Source: an uncultured Agathobacter sp.
GTDB taxonomy: Bacteria; Bacillota; Clostridia; Lachnospirales; Lachnospiraceae
Reading direction: 5' to 3'
Assembly (NCBI GenBank): GCA_934359755.1
Contig: CAKRLV010000027.1
Location: 1-28,759, forward strand
DNA: 28,759 bases
Positions within the stretch are counted from its first letter, which is position 1. Every line of letters begins with the position of its first letter. Shown here piece by piece: positions 8,487 to 16,572 of the stretch. Under the pieces are notes generated by a model that saw only the letters and a list, made by a program, of their open reading frames with translations, was not told where the DNA came from and searched no databases. Position numbers and translations under genes: made by a program.

Positions 8487-9779
8487 ATGAGAATACTTAG
8501 CTTAACAGAAGATACAAGAAAAGATATTTTAGAGGATTTACTTAAAAGAAGTCCTAATAATTATGGTGAATTTGAAGGCAGAGTAAATGCAATTATAACT
8601 GCTGTTAAAAATGATAGGGATACGGCTGTATTTAATTACACCAAGCAGTTTGACGGTGCAGATATCAATTCTTCAAATGTCAAAGTTACAAAAGAGGAAA
8701 TAGAAGAGGCATATAAGCTTGTCGATTCTAAGCTTCTTGATGTAATTAGAAAAGCTCTTGTAAATATCAAAACATTCCATGAAAAACAGGTTCAAAATTC
8801 ATGGTTTACAACAAACGATGGCATCATTTTAGGACAGAAGGTAACAGCACTTGACAAAGCCGGTGTATATGTTCCTGGTGGAAAAGCAGTTTATCCATCA
8901 TCAGTGCTCATGAATGTGCTTCCAGCTAAAGTAGCAGGTGTTAACAAAATAATCATGTGCACACCTCCAGACAAAAATGGAAAAGTATATCCTTCAACTC
9001 TCGTTGCAGCCAATGAGGCAGGTGTCGATGAAATTTACAAAGTTGGTGGTGCACAGGCTATTGCTGCCATGGCATTTGGAACAGAGAGTATTCCAAAAGT
9101 TGACAAAATTGTAGGACCTGGTAACATTTATGTTGCGTTGGCTAAAAAAGCTGTTTTTGGATATGTAAGCATTGATTCAATTGCTGGTCCAAGTGAAATT
9201 CTTGTACTTGCCGATGAAACTGCAAATCCCAGATACGTGGCTGCAGATTTATTATCACAGGCTGAGCATGACGAAATGGCATCTGCGATATTAATTACAA
9301 CAAGCATGGATATTGCAAAAGCAGTTTCAGAAGAAGTTGACAAATTCGTTGCTGTATTATCAAGAAAAGAAATCATCCAGAAATCATTAGATAACTATGG
9401 TTATATTTTAGTTGCAGCAAATATGGATGAAGCAATCGACGCAGTTAATGATATCGCATCAGAACATATGGAAATTGTAACCAAAGATCCATTCCACATT
9501 ATGACAAGAATCAAAAATGCAGGTGCAATCTTTATCGGAGAATACTCTTCAGAACCACTTGGTGACTATTTTGCTGGTCCAAACCATGTATTACCTACTA
9601 ATGGAACAGCTAAATTCTTTTCACCACTTTCTGTTGATGATTTCATTAAGAAATCAAGCATTATTTCATACTCAAGAGAAGCTCTTGAAAAGGTTCACGC
9701 AAATATCGAACAATTTGCAGAATGTGAACAGTTGACTGCACACGCAAATTCGATTAAAGTAAGATTTGATAACAAATAG
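8487..9779 (+). CDS. hisD: Histidinol dehydrogenase
   Basis: A 430-residue zinc enzyme that oxidises L-histidinol to histidine in two NAD-dependent steps, the last of the pathway. Family signatures are clear: KVGGAQAIAAMAFGT, GPGNIYVALAKKAVFG, the active-site stretch SIAGPSEILVLAD, SQAEHDEMA, the catalytic Glu-His pair in ASEHMEI and FAGPNHVLPT. Length matches the family (425-440). TAGGAGGTCAGC precedes the ATG. It follows hisG by 9 bases, so it is translated from the same transcript. Confidence 0.96.
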   Translation: MRILSLTEDTRKDILEDLLKRSPNNYGEFEGRVNAIITAVKNDRDTAVFNYTKQFDGADINSSNVKVTKEEIEEAYKLVDSKLLDVIRKALVNIKTFHEKQVQNSWFTTNDGIILGQKVTALDKAGVYVPGGKAVYPSSVLMNVLPAKVAGVNKIIMCTPPDKNGKVYPSTLVAANEAGVDEIYKVGGAQAIAAMAFGTESIPKVDKIVGPGNIYVALAKKAVFGYVSIDSIAGPSEILVLADETANPRYVAADLLSQAEHDEMASAILITTSMDIAKAVSEEVDKFVAVLSRKEIIQKSLDNYGYILVAANMDEAIDAVNDIASEHMEIVTKDPFHIMTRIKNAGAIFIGEYSSEPLGDYFAGPNHVLPTNGTAKFFSPLSVDDFIKKSSIISYSREALEKVHANIEQFAECEQLTAHANSIKVRFDNK

Positions 9780-9789
9780 AGGTGAGATT

Positions 9790-10383
9790 ATGTCCAATCA
9801 ACGCATAGCTACAGTTCAAAGAACTACCAAAGAAACCGATATAAAAGCTCAGCTTAATATAGATGGCAATGGAACTTCTTCAATAGATACAGGCGTTGGA
9901 TTTTTTAATCATATGCTTGAGGGATTTTCTAAACATGGTTTTTTTAATTTAGATCTCGTATGTAAGGGTGATTTGCATGTCGACTGCCACCATACAATTG
10001 AGGATTGTGGCATTGTCCTTGGCAGTGCAATCAAAGAAGCAATTGGTGATAAGAAAGGGATCAGACGTTTTGGAAGCTGCATGCTTCCTATGGACGAGAC
10101 TCTTGTATTATGTGCAATTGATTTAGGTGGAAGACCATATTTAGTATTCGATGGAGAATTCACAACCGATCGTGTTGGTGACATGGATACTGAAATGGCA
10201 AAAGAATTTTTCTATGCTGTGTCCTACAGTGCTGGAATGAATCTACATATTAAAGTGATTAATTCCGGCAATAATCATCATATGATTGAGGCTATGTTTA
10301 AAGCTTTTGGACGTTCATTAGACGAGGCAACAGCAATTGATCCTCGTATTACAGGCATTTTGTCTACGAAAGGAAGTTTATAG
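9790..10383 (+). CDS. hisB: Imidazoleglycerol-phosphate dehydratase
   Basis: A 197-residue monofunctional HisB that dehydrates imidazole glycerol phosphate to imidazole acetol phosphate. The manganese-binding histidine motifs are intact: FFNHMLEGFSKHG, DCHHTIEDCGI and NNHHMIEAMFKAFGRSL. There is no fused histidinol phosphatase domain. The ATG at 9790 is preceded by AGAGGTGAG; an upstream in-frame start at 9766 lies inside hisD and is not supported. Its substrate would be made by HisH/HisF, neither of which is encoded in the window. Confidence 0.95.
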   Translation: MSNQRIATVQRTTKETDIKAQLNIDGNGTSSIDTGVGFFNHMLEGFSKHGFFNLDLVCKGDLHVDCHHTIEDCGIVLGSAIKEAIGDKKGIRRFGSCMLPMDETLVLCAIDLGGRPYLVFDGEFTTDRVGDMDTEMAKEFFYAVSYSAGMNLHIKVINSGNNHHMIEAMFKAFGRSLDEATAIDPRITGILSTKGSL

Positions 10384-10388
10384 ATTTA

Positions 10389-11669
10389 ATGGAATTTAAG
10401 AATATTGTTGCCACACTATATCTTAAGGATGGGCAGGCCGTAAAATCTCCAGACGACTTAACAATTGTCGGTGATATTTATGAATTGTGCCGTCTATACA
10501 ATGATAGTGGTATTGACAAGATTATCATTTTTGATTTATCAACAGAAGATGATGAACATGATAAAAACATACATACTATTGAGAACATAAACAGAAATAT
10601 CGAGATCAAAGTATGTGCAGGCGGAAATATCAACAGAATTGATGACATTAAGAAGCTTTTGTATGCAGGTTGTGTGCAGGTAATTTTAAATGCATCCAAA
10701 CCATCTTCTTTGGAATTAGCCGATGAAGCAAGTGTACGCTTCGGAAAAGATACTGTTCTTTTATCGGTTAATAATGTTGATTTTATCTTCAAACACCAGA
10801 AAGCAATAGAAGATACATTTCATGAATTGCTGGTTATGAATATTGACGTAATTGATGCCCTGGAGAATCTGACAAGCACCCCTTACGTCGTATTTCTTCC
10901 AGAATATAATTACGACAAAATCGTTGAAATTCTTTACCGCAAGACAGTACGTGGTATTGCAGGTGATTTCATAAACGATCCAGCTACCGATATCATGAAA
11001 TTAAAATCAGTTCTTTCCAGTGAAGGTATAAAAATGGATAATTTTGCTCCTGCTTTATTCTGGCAGGATTTGAAATTGAATTCCGATGGCATGGTTCCTG
11101 TCATTGTCCAGGATTACAAGACAGATGAAGTTTTAATGCTTGCATACATGAACGAGGAAGCTTTCAATACAACAATCAACATTGGAAAAATGACCTACTA
11201 CAGCCGCAGCCGAAATGAGCTCTGGACTAAAGGACTGACATCCGGTCACATTCAATATGTTAAATCACTGACAGCTGACTGTGATTACGACACTATCTTA
11301 GCTAAAGTATCTCAGGTAGGCGCAGCATGCCATACGGGCAACCGTTCATGCTTCTACAATAATATTGTTAAGAAAGAATTCGTTGAGAAAAATCCTCTTA
11401 AGGTATTAGAATCTACCTATTATGACATTCTTAACCTCAAGGAAAATCCAAAGGAAGGTTCCTACACTACCTCTTTATTTTCAAAGGGTATTGATGAAAT
11501 TCTCAAAAGACTTGGCGAAGAATGTACTGAGATTATTATCGCAGCTAAGAATCCTGATACAGAGGATATTAAATTTGAAATATCAGATTTCATGTACAAC
11601 TGCATGGTTCTTATGGCCGAAAAAGGTATTACATGGGACGAGATAGCTAAAGAATTATCACAAAGATAG
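10389..11669 (+). CDS. hisI: HisIE with an N-terminal degenerate HisA/HisF-like domain
   Basis: A 426-residue three-part protein. Residues 225-330 are phosphoribosyl-AMP cyclohydrolase (HisI), with the metal residues D297, C298, D299, D301, C314 and C321. Residues 350-426 are phosphoribosyl-ATP pyrophosphatase (HisE), with the RLGEECTEIIIAAKN motif. Residues 1-220 resemble the HisA/HisF barrel (KDGQAV, a CAGGNI phosphate-loop-like turn), but the catalytic aspartate of the first strand is Y11 (LYLKDG) and the counterpart on the fifth strand is N128 (LLSVNNV). So HisI and HisE look active, and the barrel looks catalytically dead. Ordinary HisIE is about 200-230 residues. A separate hisA and hisF elsewhere in the genome would be expected. 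It follows hisB by 5 bases with a modest AAAGGAAG upstream. Confidence 0.88.
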   Translation: MEFKNIVATLYLKDGQAVKSPDDLTIVGDIYELCRLYNDSGIDKIIIFDLSTEDDEHDKNIHTIENINRNIEIKVCAGGNINRIDDIKKLLYAGCVQVILNASKPSSLELADEASVRFGKDTVLLSVNNVDFIFKHQKAIEDTFHELLVMNIDVIDALENLTSTPYVVFLPEYNYDKIVEILYRKTVRGIAGDFINDPATDIMKLKSVLSSEGIKMDNFAPALFWQDLKLNSDGMVPVIVQDYKTDEVLMLAYMNEEAFNTTINIGKMTYYSRSRNELWTKGLTSGHIQYVKSLTADCDYDTILAKVSQVGAACHTGNRSCFYNNIVKKEFVEKNPLKVLESTYYDILNLKENPKEGSYTTSLFSKGIDEILKRLGEECTEIIIAAKNPDTEDIKFEISDFMYNCMVLMAEKGITWDEIAKELSQR

Positions 11670-11684
11670 ATATGAGGAAATTAT

Positions 11685-13553
11685 ATGAGAAAACTGGCTT
11701 TAAATGATGAAATATTAATGAGCATCGACAAACCAGCTAGATATATCGGTAATGAGTTAAACTCTGTAATGAAAGACACATCGCAAATAAGCATCCGCTT
11801 TGCGATGTGTTTTCCTGATGTATACGAGATTGGTATGTCTCATTTAGGAATTCAAATTCTATATGATATGTTCAACAGAAGAGAAGATACATGGTGTGAG
11901 CGGGTATATTCGCCATGGCCTGATCTCCATTCAATTCTAAAGGAGAAAGAAATTCCTTTATTTGCACTCGAATCACAGGATCCTATCAAAGACTTTGATT
12001 TTCTAGGCATAACAATACAGTATGAGATGTGTTACACAAATATCCTGCAAGTACTTGATCTGGCGCAGATTCCGCTATTATCTAAAGATAGGGATGATAA
12101 TTGTCCAATAGTAATTGGCGGCGGTCCATGTTCTTACAATCCAGAACCAATTGCTGATTTTTTTGATATATTCTATATTGGTGAGGGTGAAGAAAAATAT
12201 GATGACTTACTCGATTTATACAAAAAGCATAAAGCATCTGGCTACAGCAGAAGTGAATTTCTGCACGAAGCTGCCAAAATAGAGGGTTTATATGTTCCTT
12301 CCCTCTACGAAGTTAAATACAATGACGATAATACTGTGAATTCATTTATTCCACAATACGATGATATTCCTGCCAGAATAAAACGCCAGGTAGATGTTCA
12401 CCTTACAGATTCAGTATATCCTGAAAAACCTGTTGTACCATTTATTAAAGCTACACAGGACAGAGTTGTTCTTGAAATCCAGCGTGGATGCATAAGAGGA
12501 TGCCGTTTTTGCCAGGCAGGAATGATTTACAGACCAAATCGTGAAAAAGATGTCACAAGATTAAAAGAACTAGCAAGAAAAATGATTGCCTCTACAGGAT
12601 ATGACGAAATATCTCTTAGTTCATTAAGTTCTTCTGATTACTCACAGCTTGAAGAATTGATTAATTTCCTGATTGACATCTGCAATGAAAAGAAGATTAA
12701 CATCTCTTTGCCATCACTGAGAATAGATGCTTTTTCGCTTGATATTATGCAAAAAGTCCAGGATATCAAAAAAAGCAGTCTTACTTTTGCACCCGAAGCA
12801 GGTTCGCAGCGAATGAGAAATGTCATAAACAAAGGACTTACGGTTGAAGATATATTAGGTGGTGCCAAACAGGCTTTTGAAGGTGGCTGGAATAAAGTTA
12901 AACTATACTTCATGTTAGGTTTACCTACAGAAACAGAAGAGGATATGAAGGCAATCCCTGAGCTTGCCAACGAAATTGCAGCTTTATACTATGAGACTGT
13001 TCCAAAAGAAAACAGAAATGGCAAATGTCAGATTACAATCAGTACATCCTTTTTTGTTCCTAAGCCATTTACACCATTCCAATGGGCAGGTATGTTTGAT
13101 CCATCTGATTATTTAGGCAGAGCAAAGGTAGTAAATGATACAGTCAAAGCACAGTTAAACCACAAAAGCATACGATACAACTGGCACGAGGCTGATGTGA
13201 CTGTACTAGAAGGAATCCTTGCAAGAGGTGATAGAAGAATAAGTCAGGCAATCCTTGAAGTCTATAATAATGGCGGATATTTTGATGCCTGGAATGAATT
13301 TTTTGATTATTCAAAATGGATTGACGCTTTTAATAAATGCAAAATAGATACAGATTTTTACACCAAAAGACAACGTAGTGATGACGAAGTCTTTCCATGG
13401 GATTTCATTGACGCAGGCGTCACAAAGGATTTTCTGCTACGTGAGTGGAAGACCGCATTGAACGAAACAGTTACTCCAAACTGTAGAATGAGATGTTCTG
13501 GATGTGGGGCAAAACAATTTAACGGAGGTGTATGCTTTGAAAATAAGAATTAA
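11685..13553 (+). CDS. TIGR03960 family B12-binding-like radical SAM protein
   Basis: A 622-residue radical SAM protein. An N-terminal B12-binding-like domain (CFPDVYEIGMSHLGIQIL, then DFLGITIQYEM and VIGGGPCSYNPEPIADFFD, residues 30-170) precedes the radical SAM core with CIRGCRFCQAG near residue 270. A C-terminal cysteine pair region (CRMRCSGCGAKQ) ends the protein. Members of this family are nearly always next to a TIGR03936 protein and RNase G/rplU, as here. The substrate is unknown; the neighbourhood suggests RNA or ribosome maturation, which is inference. It starts 15 bases after hisIE with GAGGAAA upstream, so it may be read from the his promoter too. Confidence 0.9.
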   Translation: MRKLALNDEILMSIDKPARYIGNELNSVMKDTSQISIRFAMCFPDVYEIGMSHLGIQILYDMFNRREDTWCERVYSPWPDLHSILKEKEIPLFALESQDPIKDFDFLGITIQYEMCYTNILQVLDLAQIPLLSKDRDDNCPIVIGGGPCSYNPEPIADFFDIFYIGEGEEKYDDLLDLYKKHKASGYSRSEFLHEAAKIEGLYVPSLYEVKYNDDNTVNSFIPQYDDIPARIKRQVDVHLTDSVYPEKPVVPFIKATQDRVVLEIQRGCIRGCRFCQAGMIYRPNREKDVTRLKELARKMIASTGYDEISLSSLSSSDYSQLEELINFLIDICNEKKINISLPSLRIDAFSLDIMQKVQDIKKSSLTFAPEAGSQRMRNVINKGLTVEDILGGAKQAFEGGWNKVKLYFMLGLPTETEEDMKAIPELANEIAALYYETVPKENRNGKCQITISTSFFVPKPFTPFQWAGMFDPSDYLGRAKVVNDTVKAQLNHKSIRYNWHEADVTVLEGILARGDRRISQAILEVYNNGGYFDAWNEFFDYSKWIDAFNKCKIDTDFYTKRQRSDDEVFPWDFIDAGVTKDFLLREWKTALNETVTPNCRMRCSGCGAKQFNGGVCFENKN

Positions 13554-14253
13554 ATTCAGAAAATGGGGTTGTATGAAATTCATAGGCCACCTTGATATGA
13601 TGAGATATTTCCAAAAAGCAATACGACGCGCTAATATTGATATCTGTTATTCAGAAGGATTTTCTCCACATCAGATTATGTCATTTGCCGCACCTCTAGG
13701 TGTAGGTATAACTAGTGATGGTGAATATTTTGATATCGAAGTTAACTCTACTTTAAACTCACAAGAAGCAATTAAAGCCCTTAATGATACAATGGTTGAC
13801 GGGGTTGAAGTGACAGACTACGTAAAGCTTCCTGATGACGCCAAAACAGCTATGTCTATTGTTGAAGCTGCAGATTATACTTTAAGCTATAAGGATGGCT
13901 TTAAAAGCCCGTTTTCACTCTCAAAATGGCAAGATATATTAGAGAATTACTTTCACAATCAAACCTCTTTTAATATAATTAAAAAAACAAAAAAAAGTGA
14001 GCGTGAAGTAGACCTCAAGCCTTTAGTATACGACTTTAAAGTACTTGAAGATAATGGTAGTCCATATTTTTATATAATGCTTTCAACTGGAAGCACCAAT
14101 AACATTAAACCTGAACTTGTACTTGAATCCATTTATCAAAAATGCAATATAGAATATCAGCCACAGGCAATTCAGATTCATAGGATAAATGTTTATACAT
14201 CGAAAGATGATAGTTTTATAGCTCTTTCAAAAATTGGAGAAGAAATTTTATAA
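13537..14253 (+). CDS. TIGR03936 family radical-SAM-associated protein (DUF2344)
   Basis: A 238-residue partner protein of unknown biochemical role, recognised by its opening IRIKFRKWGCMKFIGHLDMMRYFQKAIRRA, which carries the family's GHLD motif, and by SEGFSPHQIMSFAAPLGVG. I place the start at a TTG (13537): GGAGG at 13524-13528 is 8 bases upstream, and it gives the expected protein start. An ATG at 13532 is out of frame and closes after two codons. The gene overlaps the TIGR03960 stop by 17 bases, so the two are translationally linked. In some genomes the two are one fused protein, which supports a shared function. Confidence 0.87.
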   Translation: MKIRIKFRKWGCMKFIGHLDMMRYFQKAIRRANIDICYSEGFSPHQIMSFAAPLGVGITSDGEYFDIEVNSTLNSQEAIKALNDTMVDGVEVTDYVKLPDDAKTAMSIVEAADYTLSYKDGFKSPFSLSKWQDILENYFHNQTSFNIIKKTKKSEREVDLKPLVYDFKVLEDNGSPYFYIMLSTGSTNNIKPELVLESIYQKCNIEYQPQAIQIHRINVYTSKDDSFIALSKIGEEIL

Positions 14254-15446
14254 TGAACAACATTATATTAACAAGAACACAGATTAACAATACTAATTAT
14301 ATTGCTTATCTTGAGCTTGACAGTTCAAGGCAAATTGTTAACCTCATGCTATATGATGATGACAATCCATCTTTACTGAATAATATATATTCCGCTCGGG
14401 TTGACAATATCATAACCAACATAAACAGTGCTTTTTTAAAGATTAGTCCTAATCAGACATGCTTCATGTCCTTAAATGCAGCTTCAAGCTATATTTACTC
14501 GCATAAAAACTCCAAGAAAAAAAAGCTATGTATTGGAGACGAAATTATTGTACAAGTTGCTAAGGATGCAGTTAAAACAAAAGATCCTGTTGTTGTACCT
14601 AAACTTTCAATCTATGGTGAATACAGCATACTTACAACCGAGAACCGTAGTATTTCTGTTTCACATAAAATTAATTCTGAATTATCAGAACAAATAAAAG
14701 ATACACTTTTACATCAATACCCGGACCATGAATCTGAGGGATTTGGAATACTCGTACGTACTAATGCCCAGGACATTCCTTCAAAAACACTTTATACTGA
14801 TGTGCATGCTCTGACAGAAACATTTACAAATATCAAAACAAAAGCCAGCCATTGCGATTTGTATTCATGTTTATATAAAGCACCAGAAGAGTACCTTATG
14901 GCACTAAGTTCGGTTGATTTATCAAACATAGACCAAATCATCACTGATGAGGACGATATCTACAACAAGCTTATTTCAATTGAACGATACAAAGAATCAG
15001 GTATGATTTCTTTATACAACGATACTCAGGTTTCCCTTAGTACATTATATAGCCTTAAAAGCCAGCTTGGTAAGCTTACTGATTCAAGAGTGTGGCTTAA
15101 ATCAGGGGCTAATATAATAATAGAACAGCTTGAAACTTTAACTGTTGTTGATGTCAATACCGCTAAAAACCAGGGCCGAAAGACAAATGCATTAACTGTT
15201 AATCTTGAAGCTGCAGCTGAAATCCTTCATCAGATAAAATTAAGAAATATCTCTGGAATGATAATAATTGATTTTATAAACATGAAAAAACAAAATGAAA
15301 TTGAACAGCTAATTTCATTTATAAAGGCTCATATTAAAGCTAATGATTCTAAATGTGATTTTATAGATATCACAAAACTTGGTCTTATTGAGCTCACCCG
15401 CAAAAAGACCACAAAATCTTTAAAAGAACAGCTACACAAAAATTAA
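14253..15446 (+). CDS. rng: Ribonuclease E/G family protein, short form without zinc-link
   Basis: A 397-residue endoribonuclease of the RNase G/E family. An S1-like insert spans about residues 40-115, followed by the 5'-sensor and RNase H-like parts. The DNase I-like catalytic part has both metal-binding aspartates: D300 in TVVDVNTAK and D340 in IIIDFINM. The protein ends right after LGLIELTRKKTTKSL, where E. coli RNase G continues with the CPxC zinc-link and the small domain used for tetramer formation. The start overlaps the TIGR03936 stop by one base (TAATG). Expected to act on rRNA and mRNA 5' ends; quaternary structure must differ if this end is authentic. Confidence 0.88.
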   Translation: MNNIILTRTQINNTNYIAYLELDSSRQIVNLMLYDDDNPSLLNNIYSARVDNIITNINSAFLKISPNQTCFMSLNAASSYIYSHKNSKKKKLCIGDEIIVQVAKDAVKTKDPVVVPKLSIYGEYSILTTENRSISVSHKINSELSEQIKDTLLHQYPDHESEGFGILVRTNAQDIPSKTLYTDVHALTETFTNIKTKASHCDLYSCLYKAPEEYLMALSSVDLSNIDQIITDEDDIYNKLISIERYKESGMISLYNDTQVSLSTLYSLKSQLGKLTDSRVWLKSGANIIIEQLETLTVVDVNTAKNQGRKTNALTVNLEAAAEILHQIKLRNISGMIIIDFINMKKQNEIEQLISFIKAHIKANDSKCDFIDITKLGLIELTRKKTTKSLKEQLHKN

Positions 15447-15474
15447 ATAACATAATAATTTTTCTAAAAAAATA

Positions 15475-15503
15475 TTGACGAATATTTATGCTTATGCTAA
15501 TAT
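15475..15503 (+). promoter_or_regulatory. Promoter of the rplU operon
   Basis: TTGACG (15475-15480) and TAATAT (15498-15503) are 17 bp apart, and TGC before the -10 makes it an extended -10. It lies in the 119-bp gap between rng and rplU, so ribosomal protein transcription starts anew here. Confidence 0.8.
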
Positions 15504-15510
15504 ACTCTAG

Positions 15511-15565
15511 TATGCCGCACAGAGAGGTATAAGTTTACATTTTGTAACACCGTATCTGGCGAGTA
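15511..15565 (+). ncRNA. Putative L21 leader (rplU 5' UTR structure)
   Basis: The untranslated leader of rplU can fold into stacked short helices: GCC 15514-15516 with GGC 15558-15560, GGT 15526-15528 with ACC 15549-15551, and TTAC 15535-15538 with GTAA 15544-15547. The position and size fit the Firmicute L21 leader, a ribosomal-protein autoregulatory element. The family assignment is from memory of its place and shape, not from a covariance-model match. Confidence 0.55.
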
Positions 15566-15586
15566 ATGATAAATAGGAGGTGCCAT

Positions 15587-15895
15587 ATGTACGCAATTAT
15601 AGCAACAGGTGGTAAGCAGTACAAAGTTTCTGAAGGCGATATCATTACCATTGAAAAGCTTGGTGTTGAAGCTGGTGAGAAAGTTACTTTTGATCAGGTT
15701 TTAGCAGTTAGCGGAGATGATCTCAAAGTTGGAGATCCAACAGTTGCAGGTGCAACAGTTGAAGCTTCTGTAGTTAAAGAAGGCAGAGCTAAGAAGGTAA
15801 TCGTTTACAAGTACAAGAGAAAAACTGGTTATCATAAGAAGAACGGACACAGACAGTCGTTCACACAGGTTAAGATTGAAAAGATTAACGCATAA
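15587..15895 (+). CDS. rplU: 50S ribosomal protein L21
   Basis: A 102-residue protein of the large subunit that binds 23S rRNA. It starts MYAIIATGGKQYKVSEGD and has the basic YKRKTGYHKKNGHRQSFT ending typical of L21. The ATG at 15587 has AGGAGG 6 bases upstream; an in-frame ATG at 15566 would put the ribosome binding site inside the gene and is rejected. Its stop overlaps the prp start (TAATG), the normal rplU-prp-rpmA arrangement in Firmicutes. Confidence 0.97.
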   Translation: MYAIIATGGKQYKVSEGDIITIEKLGVEAGEKVTFDQVLAVSGDDLKVGDPTVAGATVEASVVKEGRAKKVIVYKYKRKTGYHKKNGHRQSFTQVKIEKINA

Positions 15896-16224
15896 TGATT
15901 TCGATTATTATCTATCAAAATCAGTCTAATCAATATGTTGGTTTTTCAACACAAGGACATGCCGATTTTTCTGAACCTGGTACAGACATTATTTGTTCAG
16001 CTGTTTCAGCTTTGACAATCAATGCAATTAATTCCATAGAGAAATTTTCAAATGTAAAATTTTCATTGGATACCAATCAGGAAGACGGTGAATTTGATTT
16101 CAAAATCACTAGCGAATGTGATGATATATCCACATTATTGTTAGATTCAATGATTTTGGGACTAAAAGGAATACAAAAAGACTATGGGAAAAGATATTTA
16201 TCCCTGAAATTCAAGGAGGTGTAA
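15895..16224 (+). CDS. prp: Ribosomal-processing cysteine protease Prp
   Basis: A 109-residue cysteine protease that removes the N-terminal extension of L27. The catalytic pair is visible at the family positions: H22 in GHADFSEPGTD and C34 in IICSAVSAL. It sits between rplU and rpmA with 1-base overlap and a 3-base gap respectively. Its expected substrate, an extended L27 with an NLQFFA cleavage motif, is the next gene, so enzyme and target are co-encoded. Confidence 0.95.
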   Translation: MISIIIYQNQSNQYVGFSTQGHADFSEPGTDIICSAVSALTINAINSIEKFSNVKFSLDTNQEDGEFDFKITSECDDISTLLLDSMILGLKGIQKDYGKRYLSLKFKEV

Positions 16225-16227
16225 GAC

Positions 16228-16515
16228 ATGTTAAATATGAACCTTCAGTTTTTTGCTCATAAAAAGGGAGTTGGTTCTACAAAGAACGGACGTGACTCTG
16301 AGGCTAAGAGATTAGGCGCTAAGAGAGCAGATGGACAGTTCGTAAAAGCTGGAAACATTCTTTACAGACAGCGTGGTACTAAGATTCATCCTGGTACAAA
16401 CGTTGGTATCGGTGGAGATGATACATTATACGCAAAAGTAGATGGCGTATTAAGATTCGAGAGATTAGGCAGAGACAAAAAACAGGCTTCTGTTTATCCA
16501 GTAGTTAACGATTAA
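16228..16515 (+). CDS. rpmA: 50S ribosomal protein L27, with Prp-cleaved extension
   Basis: A 95-residue protein near the peptidyl transferase centre. It begins MLNMNLQFFAHKKGVGST: the first nine residues are the Firmicute extension, expected to be cut between F9 and A10 by Prp to expose the tail that reaches into the ribosome active site. The body (NGRDSEAKRLGAKRADGQFV, GTKIHPGTNVGIGGDDTLYA) is standard L27. AAGGAGGTG precedes the ATG. An intrinsic terminator follows the stop by 8 bases. Confidence 0.97.
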   Translation: MLNMNLQFFAHKKGVGSTKNGRDSEAKRLGAKRADGQFVKAGNILYRQRGTKIHPGTNVGIGGDDTLYAKVDGVLRFERLGRDKKQASVYPVVND

Positions 16516-16523
16516 GATTTTAG

Positions 16524-16554
16524 AAACCCCGACTTTTTATAGCCGGGGTTTTTT
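16524..16554 (+). terminator. Intrinsic terminator between rpmA and obgE
   Basis: AAACCCCG (16524-16531) pairs with CGGGGTTT (16544-16551) around a 12-base loop, and a T-run continues to 16554. It would end most L21/L27 transcripts and leave lower read-through for obgE, whose start is only 18 bases further on with no obvious own promoter. Confidence 0.85.
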
Positions 16555-16572
16555 ATCATGAGGTAGAAAATT

